Below, in pieces: positions 41,694 to 42,380 of a stretch of 42,380 nucleotides of DNA. The notes below the pieces were generated by a model. That model did no database searches and was not told the DNA's origin. It saw only the letters and a list, made by a program, of their open reading frames with translations. The position numbers were made by a program, and so were the translations under genes. Location of the stretch: contig DATLGD010000101.1 in assembly GCA_035540755.1 (NCBI GenBank), positions 1-42,380 on the forward strand, in the 5' to 3' direction. Numbering within the stretch: the first letter of the stretch is position 1; the number at the start of each line of letters is the position of its first letter. Source of the stretch: DATLGD01 sp035540755 (GTDB lineage: Bacteria > Actinomycetota > Actinomycetes > Mycobacteriales > SCTD01).

Positions 41694-41968
41694 TCAGCCG
41701 TCGCTGATCGACAGGAAGACCGCGACGACGACCAGCGGCAGAGCGTGACGACGGCGCCGAGCGCAGCCAGCCGTCGCTGCGCGCCAGTTGTGCGGCGAGC
41801 CGTGACGACGCAGCCACCGAGGCACCCGAGAGTCACCAGCAGGACAGCCCTCTGGCCGAGCAGCGGCACCGTGGTGAGCGACAACCACGTCAAGGTCGCC
41901 GTGGCGCAGCCGGCGACCAGCGCCCAGCTGCCGGCGACAGATCCACGACCGGCGGCGGGACCCGACAC
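41694..41968 (-). pseudogene. Small membrane protein, probably frameshifted
   Basis: From a GTG at 41968 the frame encodes two hydrophobic segments (GSWALVAGCATATLTWLSL; AVLLVTLGCLGGCVV) and a basic loop RRTTGAQRRLAALGAVVTL. At about 41738 it changes to a polar, serine-rich tail that runs on into the next gene's upstream region. In the next frame the DNA continues LPLVVVAVFLSISDG and stops at 41694, a natural third helix. One missing base near 41735-41740 would explain this. The product is unknown. It lies 90 bp upstream of the second mrp operon on the same strand. A sequencing error is possible. Confidence 0.55.
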
Positions 41969-42059
41969 GGGTCAGAGCGTTGCGCCCGGGCGGGTCGACG
42001 GCAAGCAGGAGCGAGCGCGTTGCTGTCGCCCGTCGACCTCTGTTCCGTCCCGACCGCCG

Positions 42060-42380
42060 TCACCAGGGTGGGTCGGCCCCGCTGGCGCGGGCGTCGGGGC
42101 GCCAGGGGACGTGCAGGTGGCGGAGCCTGAGCTTGCCGAGGTGCCACAGGACGTGGTGTCTGCGGCAGAGCAGGACGAGGTTGTCCAGTTCGGTGGGTCC
42201 GTCGTCGGCTCGGGCGATCAGGTGGTGGGCGTCGCACATGGCTGGCGGTCGGGTGCAGCCGCGGGCGGCGCAGCCGCCGTCGCGAGCCGTCAGCGCCCGG
42301 CGCTGGCTGGGGGTGACGGTGTCGCGCAGCGCCTCGAGGCCGCGGACCTGCCCGGTGCTGTCGAGCAGGACGCGGCTGAT
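42060..42380 (-). CDS. HNH endonuclease of the 13E12/DUF222 type, C-terminal part
   Basis: The visible 106 residues run from the window edge to a TGA at 42060-42062. The frame has T-P-S-Q-R-R-A-L-T-A-R-D-G-G-C near residue 25, then the HNH domain: C-A-A-R-G-C-T-R-P-P, M-C-D-A-H-H-L-I-A-R-A-D-D-G-P-T-E-L-D-N-L-V-L-L-C-R-R-H-H. It has the C-x4-C and C-x2-H pairs for zinc, and the His-Asn-His residues are present. Proteins of this type occur in many copies per genome in actinomycetes, often linked to a 13E12 repeat family; function in vivo is unclear. The N-terminal DUF222 region lies beyond the window. The 91 bp between this stop and the membrane gene at 41968 hold nothing I can name. Confidence 0.88.
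   Translation of the reverse strand: MSRVLLDSTGQVRGLEALRDTVTPSQRRALTARDGGCAARGCTRPPAMCDAHHLIARADDGPTELDNLVLLCRRHHVLWHLGKLRLRHLHVPWRPDARASGADPPW

Overview
The window is very GC-rich, dense and almost free of long gaps. WhiB-family regulators, a close match to mycobacterial CRP, a MarP-type protease, a class A PBP with a PASTA domain and a 13E12-type HNH endonuclease at the right edge all point to an actinomycete. A Geodermatophilaceae-like or related free-living lineage is my guess, not something the sequence proves.

Layout. 1-7.4 kb: the tail of an unknown protein, an S9 serine peptidase, and a divergently transcribed giant secreted protein of Ig-like repeats with a C-terminal beta-propeller-like region. 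7.5-10.1 kb: a membrane-anchored unknown, tRNA-Pro(CGG) with its own terminator, a metallophosphoesterase and a YqeY/GatB-like protein. 10.2-29.5 kb: a block whose gene content and order match the Mycobacterium tuberculosis Rv3683-Rv3669 neighbourhood as I remember it: PonA2-type PBP, WblA/WhiB4, a pair of ArsA/Get3-like ATPases, DUF4177, RidA, NUDIX, MBL hydrolase, Crp, a small membrane protein, Nth, thioredoxin-like protein, CoA-type NUDIX, MarP, EphE-like hydrolase and a holin-like membrane protein. Added within it are a second WhiB protein, a 1198-residue adenylate cyclase/AAA/TPR protein whose 3' end overlaps crp, and an RsiG-like protein with a complete c-di-GMP-binding signature. 29.7-41.6 kb: two complete but divergent Mrp (multi-subunit Na+/H+ antiporter) operons facing each other tail to tail with 17 bp between them. 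One has separate mrpA and mrpB; the other has an mrpAB fusion and a short mrpE. 41.6-42.4 kb: a probably frameshifted small membrane protein and the 3' part of an HNH endonuclease gene.

How the genes fit together. The central block looks like a cell-envelope, redox and second-messenger neighbourhood: cell-wall synthesis (PBP), periplasmic proteolysis (MarP), two Fe-S switch proteins (WhiB), a cAMP maker beside the cAMP receptor, and a c-di-GMP-responsive anti-sigma candidate. The Mrp operons would handle Na+/H+ exchange and pH or salt stress.

Three observations stand out. (1) An ~80 bp element occurs twice, once in each Mrp operon, at non-equivalent gene junctions. Each copy is flanked by a 7-8 bp direct repeat that includes the stop codon of the upstream gene and the start codon of the downstream gene, as if it had inserted into an overlapping stop/start codon. 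(2) Nine genes carry a TANNNT -10 hexamer exactly 6-7 nt before the start codon, the signature of leaderless transcripts. (3) The RsiG-like gene and the cyclase-crp pair put c-di-GMP and cAMP signalling side by side.
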